From contig CACLGQ010000003.1 of NCBI GenBank assembly GCA_902606555.1, positions 1-64,000 of the forward strand: a stretch of 64,000 bases of DNA, read 5' to 3'. Shown one piece after another: positions 55,011-64,000 of the stretch (positions are counted from its first letter, which is position 1; every line of letters starts with the position of its first letter). A program made the position numbers and the translations under genes. A model generated the notes under the pieces. That model saw only the letters and a program-made list of their open reading frames with translations. It was not told the DNA's origin and searched no databases. This DNA is from an uncultured Bacteroidota bacterium (GTDB taxonomy: Bacteria > Bacteroidota > Bacteroidia > Flavobacteriales > Flavobacteriaceae).

Positions 55011-55187
55011 TTATTCAACTACTTTAATTAGGTGTTTAACTTTTTCAATCATCCCTTCAATTGAAGGAGTTTTTTCATGTTCAACTACATGGCCAATTTT
55101 TTTCAAGCCAAGTGCATCAAGAGTACTCTTTTGATTTTTAGGTCTTCTAATTTTACTTTTAACTTGAATAATCTTTATTTTGTTCAT
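55011..55187 (-). CDS. rpmD: 50S ribosomal protein L30
   Basis: This 58-residue protein begins MNKIKIIQVKSKIRRPKNQK and continues STLDALGLKKIGHVVEHEKT, the L30 pattern. The open frame runs further upstream through rpsE in another frame, so the ATG at 55187 is chosen by family length and by the 4-base gap after rpsE. Confidence 0.96.
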   Translation of the reverse strand: MNKIKIIQVKSKIRRPKNQKSTLDALGLKKIGHVVEHEKTPSIEGMIEKVKHLIKVVE

Positions 55188-55191
55188 AGTA

Positions 55192-55710
55192 TTAACCATT
55201 AAAAACTTTATCGAGTGAAACTCCTCTTTCTTGTGCAACCTTATTAGCATCTCGTAATTTGAAAAGTGCATCAAATGTCGCTTTAACAACATTATGAGGG
55301 TTTGAGGATCCTTGAGATTTTGAAAGAACATCCTGCACCCCTACAGACTCTAGCACGGCACGAACTGCACCTCCAGCAATAACTCCGGTACCCTGGGATG
55401 CTGGTTGTATATAAACTCTGGCTCCACCATGTTTACCTTTTTGTTCATGGGGAATTGTTGAATTAAAAAGTGGAATTTTCACAAGGTTCTTTTTAGCATC
55501 TTCAACAGCTTTTGATATAGCTGTTGATACTTCTTTTGCTTTTCCAAGACCATGTCCTACTACACCCTCCTCATTACCAACAACAACAATTGCAGAAAAA
55601 CCGAAAGCACGCCCACCTTTTGTGACCTTAGTTACTCTTTGAATACTAACCAGACGATCTTTGAGGTCTAATCCTCCAGGCTTAACAAATGACATATTCT
55701 TTTTTTTCAT
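55192..55710 (-). CDS. rpsE: 30S ribosomal protein S5
   Basis: This 172-residue protein takes part in decoding fidelity. It has [60 protein letters not shown] and [20 protein letters not shown]. The ATG at 55710 gives [11 protein letters not shown]; the second Met (residue 6) is an alternative start. Confidence 0.97.
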   Translation of the reverse strand: MKKKNMSFVKPGGLDLKDRLVSIQRVTKVTKGGRAFGFSAIVVVGNEEGVVGHGLGKAKEVSTAISKAVEDAKKNLVKIPLFNSTIPHEQKGKHGGARVYIQPASQGTGVIAGGAVRAVLESVGVQDVLSKSQGSSNPHNVVKATFDALFKLRDANKVAQERGVSLDKVFNG

Positions 55711-55714
55711 AACT

Positions 55715-56071
55715 CTAAAAATTTAATCCAGCTTCTCTAGCACCATCAGCAAGTGACTTAACTCTACCGTGATACAAATATCCATTTCTGTCAAAAGAAA
55801 CTTCCTTAATACCGGCTTTAACTGCTTTTTTACCAATTGAATCACCAACAATCTTTGAAACCTCAATTTTATTTGTTGTTTTGAGTTTAAGATCCTTATC
55901 CTTTGATGATGCGGAAACAATCGTTTTTGAATTTGTATCATCAATTAATTGAGCATAGATTTCCTTATTGCTTCTATATACTGTTAACCTTGGTTTGGTA
56001 GAAGAGCCAAAGACTACCTTTCTAATTCTCTTTTTTATTTTTATTCTCTTTAATGCTGTTTTATTGCTCAT
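55715..56071 (-). CDS. rplR: 50S ribosomal protein L18
   Basis: This 118-residue 5S rRNA-binding protein has the basic N-terminus [40 protein letters not shown], and the C-terminal [20 protein letters not shown] with AREAGLNF. Length is normal. It is 9 bases after rplF. Confidence 0.97.
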   Translation of the reverse strand: MSNKTALKRIKIKKRIRKVVFGSSTKPRLTVYRSNKEIYAQLIDDTNSKTIVSASSKDKDLKLKTTNKIEVSKIVGDSIGKKAVKAGIKEVSFDRNGYLYHGRVKSLADGAREAGLNF

Positions 56072-56080
56072 CTTTTTAAT

Positions 56081-56623
56081 TTATGCTGATTTACCAGCTT
56101 TACGTCTTATTTGTTCTCCAACGTACTTAACGCCTTTACCTTTGTAGGGTTCAGGTTTTCTAAATGATCTAATCTTAGCTGCAACCATACCGACTAATTG
56201 TTTGTCGTGAGAGCTAAGTTTAATTATTGGATTTGCTCCTTTTTCGTTAATAGTTTGAACTTGTATTTCTGAGGGTAGTTCTAGGACAATGTTGTGGGAA
56301 AATCCAAGGGCAATTTCTAATTTTTGCCCAGAGTTGCTAGCTCTATATCCAACACCTACTAACTCAAGATCTACAGTAAATCCTTCGCTAACTCCTTTTA
56401 CCATATTGGCAAAAAGAGATCTGTATAAACCATGTTTTGATTTGTGTTCATTATTGTCTTTTTCTCTAGAAACAATAATCTCATTTTCTTTTTTCTCAAC
56501 AGAAACACAATCATAACTCTGATTTAGAGTACCAAGCTTACCTGAGACAATAATCTCATCAGGACTAATTTGAACATTAACTCCTTCTGGTATTAAAATC
56601 GGACTATTACCTATTCTAGACAT
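56081..56623 (-). CDS. rplF: 50S ribosomal protein L6
   Basis: This 180-residue protein near the sarcin-ricin loop starts SRIGNSPILIPEGVNVQISP and ends with the second-domain signature FRKPEPYKGKGVKYVGEQIR followed by RKAGKSA. GLYRSLFANMVKGVSEGFTV is also conserved. It lies 6 bases after rpsH. Confidence 0.98.
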   Translation of the reverse strand: MSRIGNSPILIPEGVNVQISPDEIIVSGKLGTLNQSYDCVSVEKKENEIIVSREKDNNEHKSKHGLYRSLFANMVKGVSEGFTVDLELVGVGYRASNSGQKLEIALGFSHNIVLELPSEIQVQTINEKGANPIIKLSSHDKQLVGMVAAKIRSFRKPEPYKGKGVKYVGEQIRRKAGKSA

Positions 56624-56629
56624 AATTTT

Positions 56630-57028
56630 CTAATAAACACTACAAATTATTTCACCACCAAGATTTTCACTCTTTGCTTTTTTGTCTGTCATCAATCCTT
56701 TTGATGTAGATACTATATTAATACCTAAACCATTCAAAACTCTTGGAATATTTTGACTACCTGAATATTTTCTTAAACCGGGTTTACTAACTCTCTGTAA
56801 TTTTTTTATGACAGGTTCACTAGTTAATTTATCATATTTAAGAGCAATTTTAATTTTACCTTGAAGGTTATCTTCAATGATTTTATAATTGAGAATAAAA
56901 CCTTGATCTAATAAAATCTTGGTAATTTCATGTTTTAATTTTGAGCTAGGAATCTCTACAGTCTTCAATCCTGCCTGATTGGCATTCCTAATTCTTGTTA
57001 AATAATCTGCTACTGGATCTGTATTCAT
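56630..57028 (-). CDS. rpsH: 30S ribosomal protein S8
   Basis: This 132-residue 16S rRNA-binding protein has MNTDPVADYLTRIRNANQAG, a central SSKLKHEITKILLDQGFI, and the C-terminal GLGINIVSTSKGLMTDKKAK followed by GGEIICSVY. In E. coli S8 represses the spc operon; whether that holds here cannot be seen. Gap to rpsN is 12 bases. Confidence 0.98.
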   Translation of the reverse strand: MNTDPVADYLTRIRNANQAGLKTVEIPSSKLKHEITKILLDQGFILNYKIIEDNLQGKIKIALKYDKLTSEPVIKKLQRVSKPGLRKYSGSQNIPRVLNGLGINIVSTSKGLMTDKKAKSENLGGEIICSVY

Positions 57029-57040
57029 ATTAATAAAATT

Positions 57041-57310
57041 TTACCAACTTGCCTTTCTAACACCAGGGATTAAACCTTTATTTGCCATTTCTCTAAACAT
57101 AACTCGAGAGATTCCAAACTGTCTCATATAACCCTTTGGTCTACCAGTAATCTTACAACGATTATGAGATCTAACTGGTGATGAATTTTTTGGAAGATTT
57201 TGCAATCCAATGTAATCTCCGGCTGCTTTTAATACTTTTCTTTTTTCAGCATATTTTGCACACATTTTTGCTCTTTTAACTTCACGAGCTTTCATTGATT
57301 CTTTTGCCAT
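57041..57310 (-). CDS. rpsN: 30S ribosomal protein S14 (zinc-free form)
   Basis: This 89-residue protein has the long zinc-free S14 pattern: [40 protein letters not shown] and [20 protein letters not shown] ending in GVRKASW. The CXXC pairs of the short zinc form are absent. Confidence 0.97.
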   Translation of the reverse strand: MAKESMKAREVKRAKMCAKYAEKRKVLKAAGDYIGLQNLPKNSSPVRSHNRCKITGRPKGYMRQFGISRVMFREMANKGLIPGVRKASW

Positions 57311-57313
57311 ATT

Positions 57314-57865
57314 TTAACTTTTTTTAAATGGTAACCCTAATTCTTTTAATAAACTTTTTGCTAAACTATCATCATTTGTAGATGTAACAAAAGTGATGTC
57401 CATACCAGATATATTGTTAATTTTATCAATATCGATTTCAGGAAAAATAATTTGCTCTGTTATACCTAATGTATAATTGCCTCTTCCATCAAAACCGGAG
57501 TTCTTTACACCTTGAAATTCTCTGACCCGGGGCAAAGCAGCAGTGATTAATCTATCTAAAAACTCATACATAGTATTTCCTCTTAGTGTGACTTTAGCAC
57601 CAATTGGCATGCCCTTTCTGAGCTTAAAAGATGCAACATCTTTTTTAGATTTGGTAGCTATTGCCTTTTGACCAGAAATTGATGTAAGCTCTTCAATCGC
57701 ATGCTCAATCAGCTTCTTATCAGCTACAGCAGCACCTACACCCTTACTAATAACTATTTTCTGAAGTTTAGGAACTTCCATTACATTTACCAAACCATGA
57801 TTATTCATAATAACTTTACTGGCATTCTGCTTATAATTTTTTTTCAATCTTGGGGTGTAGGCCAT
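57314..57865 (-). CDS. rplE: 50S ribosomal protein L5
   Basis: This 183-residue 5S rRNA-binding protein has [80 protein letters not shown] and [14 protein letters not shown]. Normal length. It lies 2 bases after rplX. Confidence 0.98.
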   Translation of the reverse strand: MAYTPRLKKNYKQNASKVIMNNHGLVNVMEVPKLQKIVISKGVGAAVADKKLIEHAIEELTSISGQKAIATKSKKDVASFKLRKGMPIGAKVTLRGNTMYEFLDRLITAALPRVREFQGVKNSGFDGRGNYTLGITEQIIFPEIDIDKINNISGMDITFVTSTNDDSLAKSLLKELGLPFKKS

Positions 57866-57867
57866 AT

Positions 57868-58170
57868 CTATATTAATTCTTTAGTTTTACTTGAAAACCT
57901 TAGTTTCTTTCCATCTTCAAATTTATATCCAATCCTTGTTGCATCACCACTTTTTGTAACATGAGATATGTTTGAAATATGAATTGGTGATTCTTTTTCA
58001 ACGATACCACCTTTGGGGTTATTTGCATTAGGTTTATTATGCTTTTTTACCATATTTACACCTTCAACAAGTGCTTTATTTTTTGATTTAAAAATTTTTA
58101 TAATCTTACCAGATGATCCTTTTTGATCTCCAGCTATTATTTTAACATTATCTCCAACTTTATATTTCAT
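57868..58170 (-). CDS. rplX: 50S ribosomal protein L24
   Basis: This 100-residue KOW-domain assembly initiator begins [20 protein letters not shown] and has [20 protein letters not shown] followed by [13 protein letters not shown]. Length and neighbours (rplN, rplE) are as expected. Confidence 0.97.
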   Translation of the reverse strand: MKYKVGDNVKIIAGDQKGSSGKIIKIFKSKNKALVEGVNMVKKHNKPNANNPKGGIVEKESPIHISNISHVTKSGDATRIGYKFEDGKKLRFSSKTKELI

Positions 58171-58172
58171 AT

Positions 58173-58541
58173 TTATAAAACTTCAGGTGCTAATGATACA
58201 ATTTTCATAAAATTTTTATCTCTCAATTCCCTCGCAACAGGACCAAAAACACGGGTTCCTCTCATTTCACCAGCAGCATCTATTAAAACGCATGCGTTGT
58301 CATCAAATCTAATGTAAGATCCGTCTTTTCTTCTCACTTCTTTTTGAGCTCTTACCACAACAGCAGTTGATACCTGACCCTTTTTTACAGTTCCGTTAGG
58401 TGTCGCCTGTTTAATTGTGACAACAATTTTATCTCCCAGAGATGCATACCTTTTCTTAGTACCTCCAAGAACTCTGATTGTCAGAACTTCTTTCGCTCCT
58501 GTATTATCAGCTACTAATAATCTACTTTCTTGCTGTAACAT
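58173..58541 (-). CDS. rplN: 50S ribosomal protein L14
   Basis: This 122-residue protein begins [20 protein letters not shown] and has [40 protein letters not shown] and the ending [19 protein letters not shown], all strongly conserved. It lies 2 bases after rpsQ. Confidence 0.98.
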   Translation of the reverse strand: MLQQESRLLVADNTGAKEVLTIRVLGGTKKRYASLGDKIVVTIKQATPNGTVKKGQVSTAVVVRAQKEVRRKDGSYIRFDDNACVLIDAAGEMRGTRVFGPVARELRDKNFMKIVSLAPEVL

Positions 58542-58543
58542 AT

Positions 58544-58801
58544 TTATTTAGCTTTTTCAATTATTTCAACCAGTCTCCATCTTTTACTTTTACTTATTGG
58601 TTTTGTTTCCATAATCTTTACAACATCACCTTCATTACATTCATTTTCTTCATCATGAACTTGATATTTTTTTGTTTTCAAAACGAACTTACCGTACATC
58701 GGATGTTTTACTTTACCAACTTCTGAAACAACAATAGATTTTTGCATTTTATTGCTTGTAACGACACCTATTCTCTCTTTTCTAAGATTTCTTTTATCCA
58801 T
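58544..58801 (-). CDS. rpsQ: 30S ribosomal protein S17
   Basis: This 85-residue OB-fold protein has [40 protein letters not shown] and MECKPLSKTKRWR-like [18 protein letters not shown]. Normal length and place. Confidence 0.97.
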   Translation of the reverse strand: MDKRNLRKERIGVVTSNKMQKSIVVSEVGKVKHPMYGKFVLKTKKYQVHDEENECNEGDVVKIMETKPISKSKRWRLVEIIEKAK

Positions 58802-58803
58802 TT

Positions 58804-58995
58804 TTATATCTTATTTCTTCTAACACATTCAGTTTTCAATCTTGCTATAGCCCTCCTTATATTTCTAATTTGAAGAGGGTTTTCAACAGGTGAAACAGCA
58901 TGGGTTAATTTTATGTCATACAAATTTTTTTGAAAAGCACTGAGCTTATCTTTTAATTCATCATCAGTTAATATTACAATCTCTTTTTGTTTCAT
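58804..58995 (-). CDS. rpmC: 50S ribosomal protein L29
   Basis: This 63-residue two-helix protein at the exit tunnel reads [20 protein letters not shown] and [20 protein letters not shown]. It lies 5 bases after rplP and 2 before rpsQ. Confidence 0.97.
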   Translation of the reverse strand: MKQKEIVILTDDELKDKLSAFQKNLYDIKLTHAVSPVENPLQIRNIRRAIARLKTECVRRNKI

Positions 58996-59000
58996 ATAAT

Positions 59001-59423
59001 TTACACTAGTTCATAATCATTTGCAATCACAAATTTTGTTTTAACTGGAAGTTTTTGTGCTGCTAGTCTCAGAGCTTCTTTTGCAATGTCAATGCTCACT
59101 CCAGCTACTTCAAACATAATTCTTCCAGGTTTTACAACTGCAACGAAATATTCAGGTGCTCCCTTACCCTTACCCATTCTCACTTCCAACGGTTTTTTGG
59201 TTATGGGTTTATCAGGAAATATTTTAATCCATAATTGACCTTCTCTTTTCATATATCTTGTAGCTGCAATCCTCGCTGCTTCAATTTGCCTTGAGGTAAT
59301 AAATTTTGATTCAAGTGATTTTATTCCAAACATACCATTCGATAACCTATGACCCCTTTGAGAAAGACCTTTCATTCGGCCTTTTTGCATTTTCCTGTAT
59401 TTCTGTCTTTTTGGTGATAGCAT
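59001..59423 (-). CDS. rplP: 50S ribosomal protein L16
   Basis: This 140-residue protein near the peptidyl-transferase centre has [60 protein letters not shown] and [20 protein letters not shown]. Normal length. Confidence 0.98.
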   Translation of the reverse strand: MLSPKRQKYRKMQKGRMKGLSQRGHRLSNGMFGIKSLESKFITSRQIEAARIAATRYMKREGQLWIKIFPDKPITKKPLEVRMGKGKGAPEYFVAVVKPGRIMFEVAGVSIDIAKEALRLAAQKLPVKTKFVIANDYELV

Positions 59424-59425
59424 AA

Positions 59426-60127
59426 TTATCTCCTTCTTTGTTTATTATTCTTTTTTTTATTTGATACTAAACTCAAACCAACTAATGGTGACAATTCTCT
59501 TTTACCATAAACCTCACCTTTCATAATCCATACTTTAATACCAATTCTACCATAAGTTGTATGTGCTTCAACCATTGCATAATCTATATCAGCTCTGAAT
59601 GTTGATAGTGGAATTCTCCCCTCTTTATAAGATTCACTTCTTGCCATCTCTGCGCCATTGAGTCTACCAGAAATTTGAACTTTAATTCCTTCTGCATTCA
59701 TTCTCATTGTAGCAGCAATAGACATTTTTATTGCTCTTCTGTAAGAAATTCTATTCTCAATCTGACGAGCAATTGATGATGCAACCAGTTGAGCTTCTAA
59801 TTCAGGTCTCTTAATTTCAACAATATTCAATTGTATATCTTTGCCGGAAATCTTCTTTAACTCTTCTTTAAGCTTATCAACCTCTTGACCAGCTTTTCCA
59901 ATAATTATCCCTGGTCTTGCAGTTGTAATTGTTATGGTAACAAGCTTCAATGTTCTTTCAATAATCACTCTTGAAACACTAGCTTTTGCTAGACGTGTGA
60001 AAATATATTTTCTAATCTTGTCATCTTCAGCAATCATATTACCAAAGTCTTTACCACCGTACCAGTTTGATTCCCACCCCCTGATAATTCCTAGTCTATT
60101 TCCGATTGGATTAGTTTTTTGTCCCAT
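59426..60127 (-). CDS. rpsC: 30S ribosomal protein S3
   Basis: This 233-residue protein lines the mRNA entry channel. It has [20 protein letters not shown], the KH motif [20 protein letters not shown], and the C-terminal domain [35 protein letters not shown] and [14 protein letters not shown]. It ends in a short lysine-rich tail. Confidence 0.98.
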   Translation of the reverse strand: MGQKTNPIGNRLGIIRGWESNWYGGKDFGNMIAEDDKIRKYIFTRLAKASVSRVIIERTLKLVTITITTARPGIIIGKAGQEVDKLKEELKKISGKDIQLNIVEIKRPELEAQLVASSIARQIENRISYRRAIKMSIAATMRMNAEGIKVQISGRLNGAEMARSESYKEGRIPLSTFRADIDYAMVEAHTTYGRIGIKVWIMKGEVYGKRELSPLVGLSLVSNKKKNNKQRRR

Positions 60128-60130
60128 AAT

Positions 60131-60538
60131 TTATTCAGGAATTTGGTTTAAATTATCTAAAACTAAAGTCACATGGTTAGATCTCTTTCTGATTCTGTGA
60201 GCTCTTCCCTGTGGAGCTGGTCTCAATCTTTTTAACATTCCAGCACTATCAACTTTTATTTCTTTGATATATAGGTTTTCTTTTTCAATATCAGAATCAG
60301 GATTTTTTTGTTGCCAATTATTAATTGCAGATAATAAGAGTTTTTCTAGTCGTATTGAGGGCTGCTTTTGACTAAACTTTAAAATTGAAAGAGCCTTATC
60401 AACTTTTCTACCTCTAACCTGATCAGCAACTAACCGCATTTTCCTGGGAGAAGTCGGACAATTATTAAGCTTAGCAAAAACCCTATTTTTGTTAAGTTCC
60501 TTCAATTCTGACGCTTTATTTCTTTTTCTTGAACCCAT
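60131..60538 (-). CDS. rplV: 50S ribosomal protein L22
   Basis: This 135-residue protein reaches into the exit tunnel. It has [40 protein letters not shown] and the ending [27 protein letters not shown]. An N-terminal extension of about 20 residues ([18 protein letters not shown]) precedes the core, as in other Bacteroidota. Confidence 0.97.
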   Translation of the reverse strand: MGSRKRNKASELKELNKNRVFAKLNNCPTSPRKMRLVADQVRGRKVDKALSILKFSQKQPSIRLEKLLLSAINNWQQKNPDSDIEKENLYIKEIKVDSAGMLKRLRPAPQGRAHRIRKRSNHVTLVLDNLNQIPE

Positions 60539-60544
60539 ATCTAC

Positions 60545-60811
60545 TTACCTTTTTCCTCCTGCATGACCTCTAAATGATCTAGTTGGTGAAAACTCACCGA
60601 GTTTATGACCTACCATATTTTCAGTTATGTATACTGGAACGAATTGTCTACCATTATACACAGCGATGGTTTGGCCAACAAAATCAGGTATAATCATAGA
60701 GGCTCTTGACCAAGTCTTAACAACGCTTTTTTTGTTACTATCAAGGTTGGCTTGAACTTTCCTCAACAAACTTTTATGAACAAACGGTCCTTTTTTTAAC
60801 GATCTCGGCAT
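60545..60811 (-). CDS. rpsS: 30S ribosomal protein S19
   Basis: This 88-residue 30S head protein has [60 protein letters not shown] and [13 protein letters not shown]. It lies 2 bases after rplB. Confidence 0.98.
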   Translation of the reverse strand: MPRSLKKGPFVHKSLLRKVQANLDSNKKSVVKTWSRASMIIPDFVGQTIAVYNGRQFVPVYITENMVGHKLGEFSPTRSFRGHAGGKR

Positions 60812-60813
60812 AA

Positions 60814-61635
60814 TTATTTTCTTTTTTCAATAATAAATTTGTTACTAAATTTTTTCTTATTTCTAGTTCTATATCCTTTTGCAGGAATACCTTTTTTTGA
60901 TCTAGGATGACCTCCAGAAGCACGACCTTCACCACCGCCCATAGGGTGATCAACTGGATTCATTACAACTGCTCTTGTCCTAGGTCTTCTCCCAAGCCAT
61001 CTGGTTCTGCCTGCTTTTCCTGAAACTACAAGTTGATGATCAGAATTCGAAACTGAACCAATAACAGCATTACAATTAACTAAAATCAATCTGGTTTCTC
61101 CAGATGGTAATTTTATTGTTGCAAATTTACCATCTCTGGCCATTAATTGGGCATATGATCCCGCACTTCTAGCTAATACAGCTCCTTTTCCTGGTGACAT
61201 TTCAACGCATGAAATAGTTGTGCCTAAGGGAATTAATGATAAAGGCATGCAATTACCAATTTGAGGAGAAACATTTTCGCCTGAGATAACTTTCTGACCG
61301 ACCTTTAAACCTTTTGGTGCAACAATATATCTTTTTTCTCCATCTTCAAATTTTGTAAGTGCAATAAATGCTGTTCTGTTTGGATCATATTCAATAGTCA
61401 ATATTTCAGCAAATTCATCTTTTCTATCTCTCTTAAAATCTATCAATCTGAACTTTTTCTTATGACCACCACCTCTATACTTCATTGTCATTTTTCCCTG
61501 GCTATTTCTTCCACCAGTTTTCTTGAACGGAACAAGTAAAGATTTTTCAGGCTTGTCTGTTGTTATTGCATCAAATCCATTTACAGTTCTTCCTCTTTGG
61601 GCAGGTGTTATCGGCTTTAATGATTTTATGGGCAT
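60814..61635 (-). CDS. rplB: 50S ribosomal protein L2
   Basis: This 273-residue protein supports the peptidyl-transferase centre. It has [47 protein letters not shown]-like [18 protein letters not shown] and the conserved [20 protein letters not shown] with the His important for activity. Normal length. Confidence 0.98.
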   Translation of the reverse strand: MPIKSLKPITPAQRGRTVNGFDAITTDKPEKSLLVPFKKTGGRNSQGKMTMKYRGGGHKKKFRLIDFKRDRKDEFAEILTIEYDPNRTAFIALTKFEDGEKRYIVAPKGLKVGQKVISGENVSPQIGNCMPLSLIPLGTTISCVEMSPGKGAVLARSAGSYAQLMARDGKFATIKLPSGETRLILVNCNAVIGSVSNSDHQLVVSGKAGRTRWLGRRPRTRAVVMNPVDHPMGGGEGRASGGHPRSKKGIPAKGYRTRNKKKFSNKFIIEKRK

Positions 61636-61645
61636 ATTAAATAGT

Positions 61646-61936
61646 TTATATTGTATTATAGAAATCTATTGAATCTCCTTCACTTAATTGAACTATTGCT
61701 TTTTTAACAATGTTTGACTTAGTTTTCTGAATACCCTTTTTGGTGTATTTAGTACTTCTTTCAGGACCATATATCTGAGTCCGAACTTTCTCAACAGAAA
61801 CATTATATTTTTCCTGTACTGCTTTTTTAATTTGAATCTTATTTACAACTCTACTAACTTCAAATGTGTATCTATTCCTCAATTCACTATCATTTGTAGC
61901 TTTTTCCGTAATAATTGGTTTCAATATAATTTCCAT
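61646..61936 (-). CDS. rplW: 50S ribosomal protein L23
   Basis: This 96-residue exit-tunnel protein, docking site for SRP and trigger factor, has [40 protein letters not shown] and [13 protein letters not shown]. It lies 2 bases after rplD. Confidence 0.97.
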   Translation of the reverse strand: MEIILKPIITEKATNDSELRNRYTFEVSRVVNKIQIKKAVQEKYNVSVEKVRTQIYGPERSTKYTKKGIQKTKSNIVKKAIVQLSEGDSIDFYNTI

Positions 61937-61938
61937 TT

Positions 61939-62568
61939 TTACTTTTGTAAACTAAATTCAATTTTTTCAATAGCTTTCTCCTCAATAACTATATGCTGAG
62001 CATTCATAATTTTATATGTTGAAATTTCAGAATCAGAAATTACCTCTGATTTTTTTAAATTTCTGGCGGACAAATATACATTTTTATTTAGTCCTTCAAT
62101 TACGATTAATGTCTTTTTTTCATCAAGCCCTATCGCAGAAATAAAATCAATAAAAGATTTAGTTTTCGGTTTTTTTATATCGATTCTATCAACAATAGAA
62201 ATTGATTTAGCTTTAAATTTCAATGAAAGTGCTGACTTTCTAGCTAACCTTTTAACATTCTTGTTTAACTTGATTCCATAATCTCGGGTTCTTGGGCCAA
62301 AAATAGTACCACCTCCTCTAAAAAGTGGATTTTTAATACTACCTGCCCTAGCTGTTCCTGTTCCTTTTTGTTTTTTTATCTTTCTAGTACTACCCTTTAT
62401 TTCAGCTCTCTCTTTTGTTTTTGCATTTCCTTGACGTTGATTAGCTAAAAATTGCTTCACATCAAGATAAACAGCATGATCATTAGGATCAATTCCAAAG
62501 ATATTTTTAGAAAGCTCAACTTCTCTGCCTGTAGTTTTTCCCTTTATGTTTAAAACAGGTATTTTCAT
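61939..62568 (-). CDS. rplD: 50S ribosomal protein L4
   Basis: This 209-residue protein has the tunnel loop AEIKGSTRKIKKQKGTGTAR AGSIKNPLFRGGGTIFGPRT and the globular part LNKNVKRLARKSALSLKFKA. In E. coli L4 represses the S10 operon; no leader can be judged here because the operon start is outside the window. Its start shares one base with rplC. Confidence 0.97.
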   Translation of the reverse strand: MKIPVLNIKGKTTGREVELSKNIFGIDPNDHAVYLDVKQFLANQRQGNAKTKERAEIKGSTRKIKKQKGTGTARAGSIKNPLFRGGGTIFGPRTRDYGIKLNKNVKRLARKSALSLKFKAKSISIVDRIDIKKPKTKSFIDFISAIGLDEKKTLIVIEGLNKNVYLSARNLKKSEVISDSEISTYKIMNAQHIVIEEKAIEKIEFSLQK

Positions 62569-63185
62569 TATTTTCTTATGATTAAATACGAATTCTTGTG
62601 ACCGGGAACAGCTCCCTTTAATACTAATAAATTCTTTTCAGGAACAACTTTTAAGACTTTTAGGTTTTGAACAGTAACTTTACTGTTACCAGTTTGCCCC
62701 GCCATCCTCATACCTTTGAATACTCTTGCAGGATAAGAGGCAGCTCCAATCGATCCAGGAGCCCTCAGTCTATTATGTTGCCCGTGAGTAGATTGTCCAA
62801 CTCCTGCAAATCCATGTCTCTTAACAACTCCCTGGAAACCTTTTCCTTTCGAAATTCCAGAAACATCTACAAATTCTCCTTCAATAAAGTGATTTACATT
62901 GACTGTATCTCCTACCTTTAAATTCTCTTCAAAACCTTTAAATTCAACAACTTTAGATTTGGGTTCTGTGTTTGCTTTTTTAGCATGACCTTTCTCAGCT
63001 TTATTTAAACGAGTTTCTTTTTTATCAAAAAAACCAAGTTGAACCGAGTTGTACCCATCTTTTTCATCATTTTTTAATTGAGTAACAACACATGGTCCTG
63101 CTTCAATAACTGTACAGGCTAAATTTTTCCCACCTTCATCGTAAAGACTAGTCATACCAATTTTTTTTCCAATTAATCCTGACAT
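62568..63185 (-). CDS. rplC: 50S ribosomal protein L3
   Basis: This 205-residue protein has [40 protein letters not shown], the central loop [20 protein letters not shown] with [20 protein letters not shown] and [20 protein letters not shown]. Normal length for the short bacterial form. Confidence 0.98.
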   Translation of the reverse strand: MSGLIGKKIGMTSLYDEGGKNLACTVIEAGPCVVTQLKNDEKDGYNSVQLGFFDKKETRLNKAEKGHAKKANTEPKSKVVEFKGFEENLKVGDTVNVNHFIEGEFVDVSGISKGKGFQGVVKRHGFAGVGQSTHGQHNRLRAPGSIGAASYPARVFKGMRMAGQTGNSKVTVQNLKVLKVVPEKNLLVLKGAVPGHKNSYLIIRK

Positions 63186-63188
63186 AAA

Positions 63189-63494
63189 TTATACTTTAAT
63201 TTCAACTTCAACACCGCTTGGTAGTTCTAATTTCATAAGCGCATCGATTGTTTTCGATGATGAACTATATATGTCCAATAACCTCTTATATGAGGATAAC
63301 TGAAATTGTTCACGTGCTTTTTTATTTACGTGAGGAGATTTTAACACTGTAAATATTTTCTTCTTTGTTGGAAGAGGAATCGGACCAGTAACGATTGCAC
63401 CAGTTGTTTTCACGGTTTTTACAATCTTCTCTGCTGATTTATCAACCAGGTTAAAGTCATATGATTTTAGTTTTATTCTAATTTTCTGACTCAT
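63189..63494 (-). CDS. rpsJ: 30S ribosomal protein S10
   Basis: This 101-residue protein, also NusE in antitermination complexes, has [60 protein letters not shown] and [11 protein letters not shown]. It lies 2 bases after fusA, linking the str and S10 parts. Confidence 0.98.
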   Translation of the reverse strand: MSQKIRIKLKSYDFNLVDKSAEKIVKTVKTTGAIVTGPIPLPTKKKIFTVLKSPHVNKKAREQFQLSSYKRLLDIYSSSSKTIDALMKLELPSGVEVEIKV

Positions 63495-63496
63495 AA

Positions 63497-64000
63497 TTAT
63501 TCTTGATTAACTCCTTTAATTGATGCTATAACTTCATCTGAAATGTTTTTTGGTGTTTCAGCATAGTGTGAAAACTCCATTGTAGATGTAGCTCTTCCTG
63601 AACTCAGAGTTCTAAGAGCTGTCACATATCCAAACATTTCTGATAATGGAACTACAGCTTTCACTACTTTAGATCCAGCTCTATCATCCATATTATTTAC
63701 TTGACCTCTTCTTCTGTTCAAATCCCCAACAATATCACCCATGTTTTCTTCGGGAGTAAGAGCTTCTAGTTTCATCATTGGCTCCATAATAACTGATTTA
63801 GCTAATCTTGCAGCTTCTTTGAAACCTAATTTGGCAGCTAATTCGAATGAGAGAGAATCTGAATCAACAGGGTGAAATGATCCATCTGTTAATGTTACTT
63901 TAAGCGAATCAATTTCAAATCCAGCAAGGGGTCCGTTTTTCATAGCATCTTTAAACCCTTTTTCAACAGATGGAATATATTCTTTAGGTATATTACCTCC
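63497..64000 (-). CDS. fusA: elongation factor G, C-terminal part (5' truncated by window edge)
   Basis: The frame stays open to the window end; residues before the first internal Met read [20 protein letters not shown], typical of EF-G domain IV. Then follow [80 protein letters not shown] and [20 protein letters not shown]. These are domains IV-V, about 167 residues. The GTPase domain lies outside. It is the upstream neighbour of rpsJ, as in the str operon. Confidence 0.97.
   Translation of the reverse strand, partial: GGNIPKEYIPSVEKGFKDAMKNGPLAGFEIDSLKVTLTDGSFHPVDSDSLSFELAAKLGFKEAARLAKSVIMEPMMKLEALTPEENMGDIVGDLNRRRGQVNNMDDRAGSKVVKAVVPLSEMFGYVTALRTLSSGRATSTMEFSHYAETPKNISDEVIASIKGVNQE

Noticed and set aside
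55188-55331. Upstream extension of the L30 frame (about 48 extra codons)
   Set aside because: It overlaps rpsE in another frame and has no similarity to L30; the true start is ATG 55187.
1-64000. CRISPR arrays, insertion sequences, prophage or toxin-antitoxin genes
   Set aside because: No spaced direct repeats, transposase, integrase, phage structural genes or recognisable toxin-antitoxin pairs were seen; repeats are limited to the L31 and L17 tails.

Overview
The window is a continuous stretch of chromosome from a low-GC (roughly 30% by eye), streamlined bacterium of the Bacteroidota, most likely a marine flavobacterium. The evidence is the green-type proteorhodopsin with a divergent blh gene, the flavobacterial gene clusters (fmt-yqgE with a class IV aminotransferase and a START-like protein; rplQ-carA-eno-gltA), type B L31, CarB without its allosteric domain, few Shine-Dalgarno sequences, frequent TTG starts, and promoters of the Bacteroidota form TTTG-N19-TAnnTTTG. 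Nearly every base is coding. Neighbouring genes abut or overlap by a few bases, and no stretch over 300 bases lacks a gene. I saw no IS element, CRISPR array, prophage or rRNA.

Layout. 1-5.8 kb: a truncated AAA_28-type NTPase, fmt and yqgE on +, then a class IV aminotransferase, a START-like protein, tRNA-Met(CAT), hisS and the rpsF-rpsR-rplI operon. 5.9-17 kb: priA, rdgB, a carboxypeptidase-regulatory-domain protein, purB, a DUF6580 membrane protein, rmuC, carB, rpmH, a TPR protein and an alpha/beta hydrolase. 17-26 kb: a minimal GNAT protein, mtaB, an orphan SBP_5 lipoprotein, L31 with a repeat tail, a DUF4199 protein, a GT2 glycosyltransferase, a phosphosugar mutase and an MsbA-like ABC exporter. 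26-35.6 kb: purL, then a MarR-fadN-fadA-fadE fatty-acid beta-oxidation operon behind an 18-bp palindrome. 35.7-42.4 kb: a CBS-like gene, a LolE-like permease divergent from a NamZ-like gene, queE, a VOC protein, folD and ffh.

42.4-44.3 kb: the phototrophy pair. blh (beta-carotene cleavage to retinal) and proteorhodopsin are divergently transcribed from a 227-bp spacer, and the rhodopsin gene ends in a strong hairpin terminator. 44.3-49.8 kb: argS, gltA, eno and carA. 49.9-64 kb: one uninterrupted minus-strand str/S10/spc/alpha superoperon, from the C-terminal part of fusA through rpsJ, the ribosomal proteins, secY, infA, rpmJ and rpoA to rplQ, closed by a hairpin terminator.

Most of the window is housekeeping: translation, nucleotide synthesis and central carbon metabolism. 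I do not see a clearly undescribed multigene system. The points most worth a second look are the glycine at the carotenoid-antenna (fenestration) position of the proteorhodopsin, the MarR operator before the FadNAE-type operon, the long repetitive acidic tails on ribosomal proteins L31 and L17, the zinc-free set of small ribosomal proteins, and the extremely tight divergent start of the LolE-like and NamZ-like genes.
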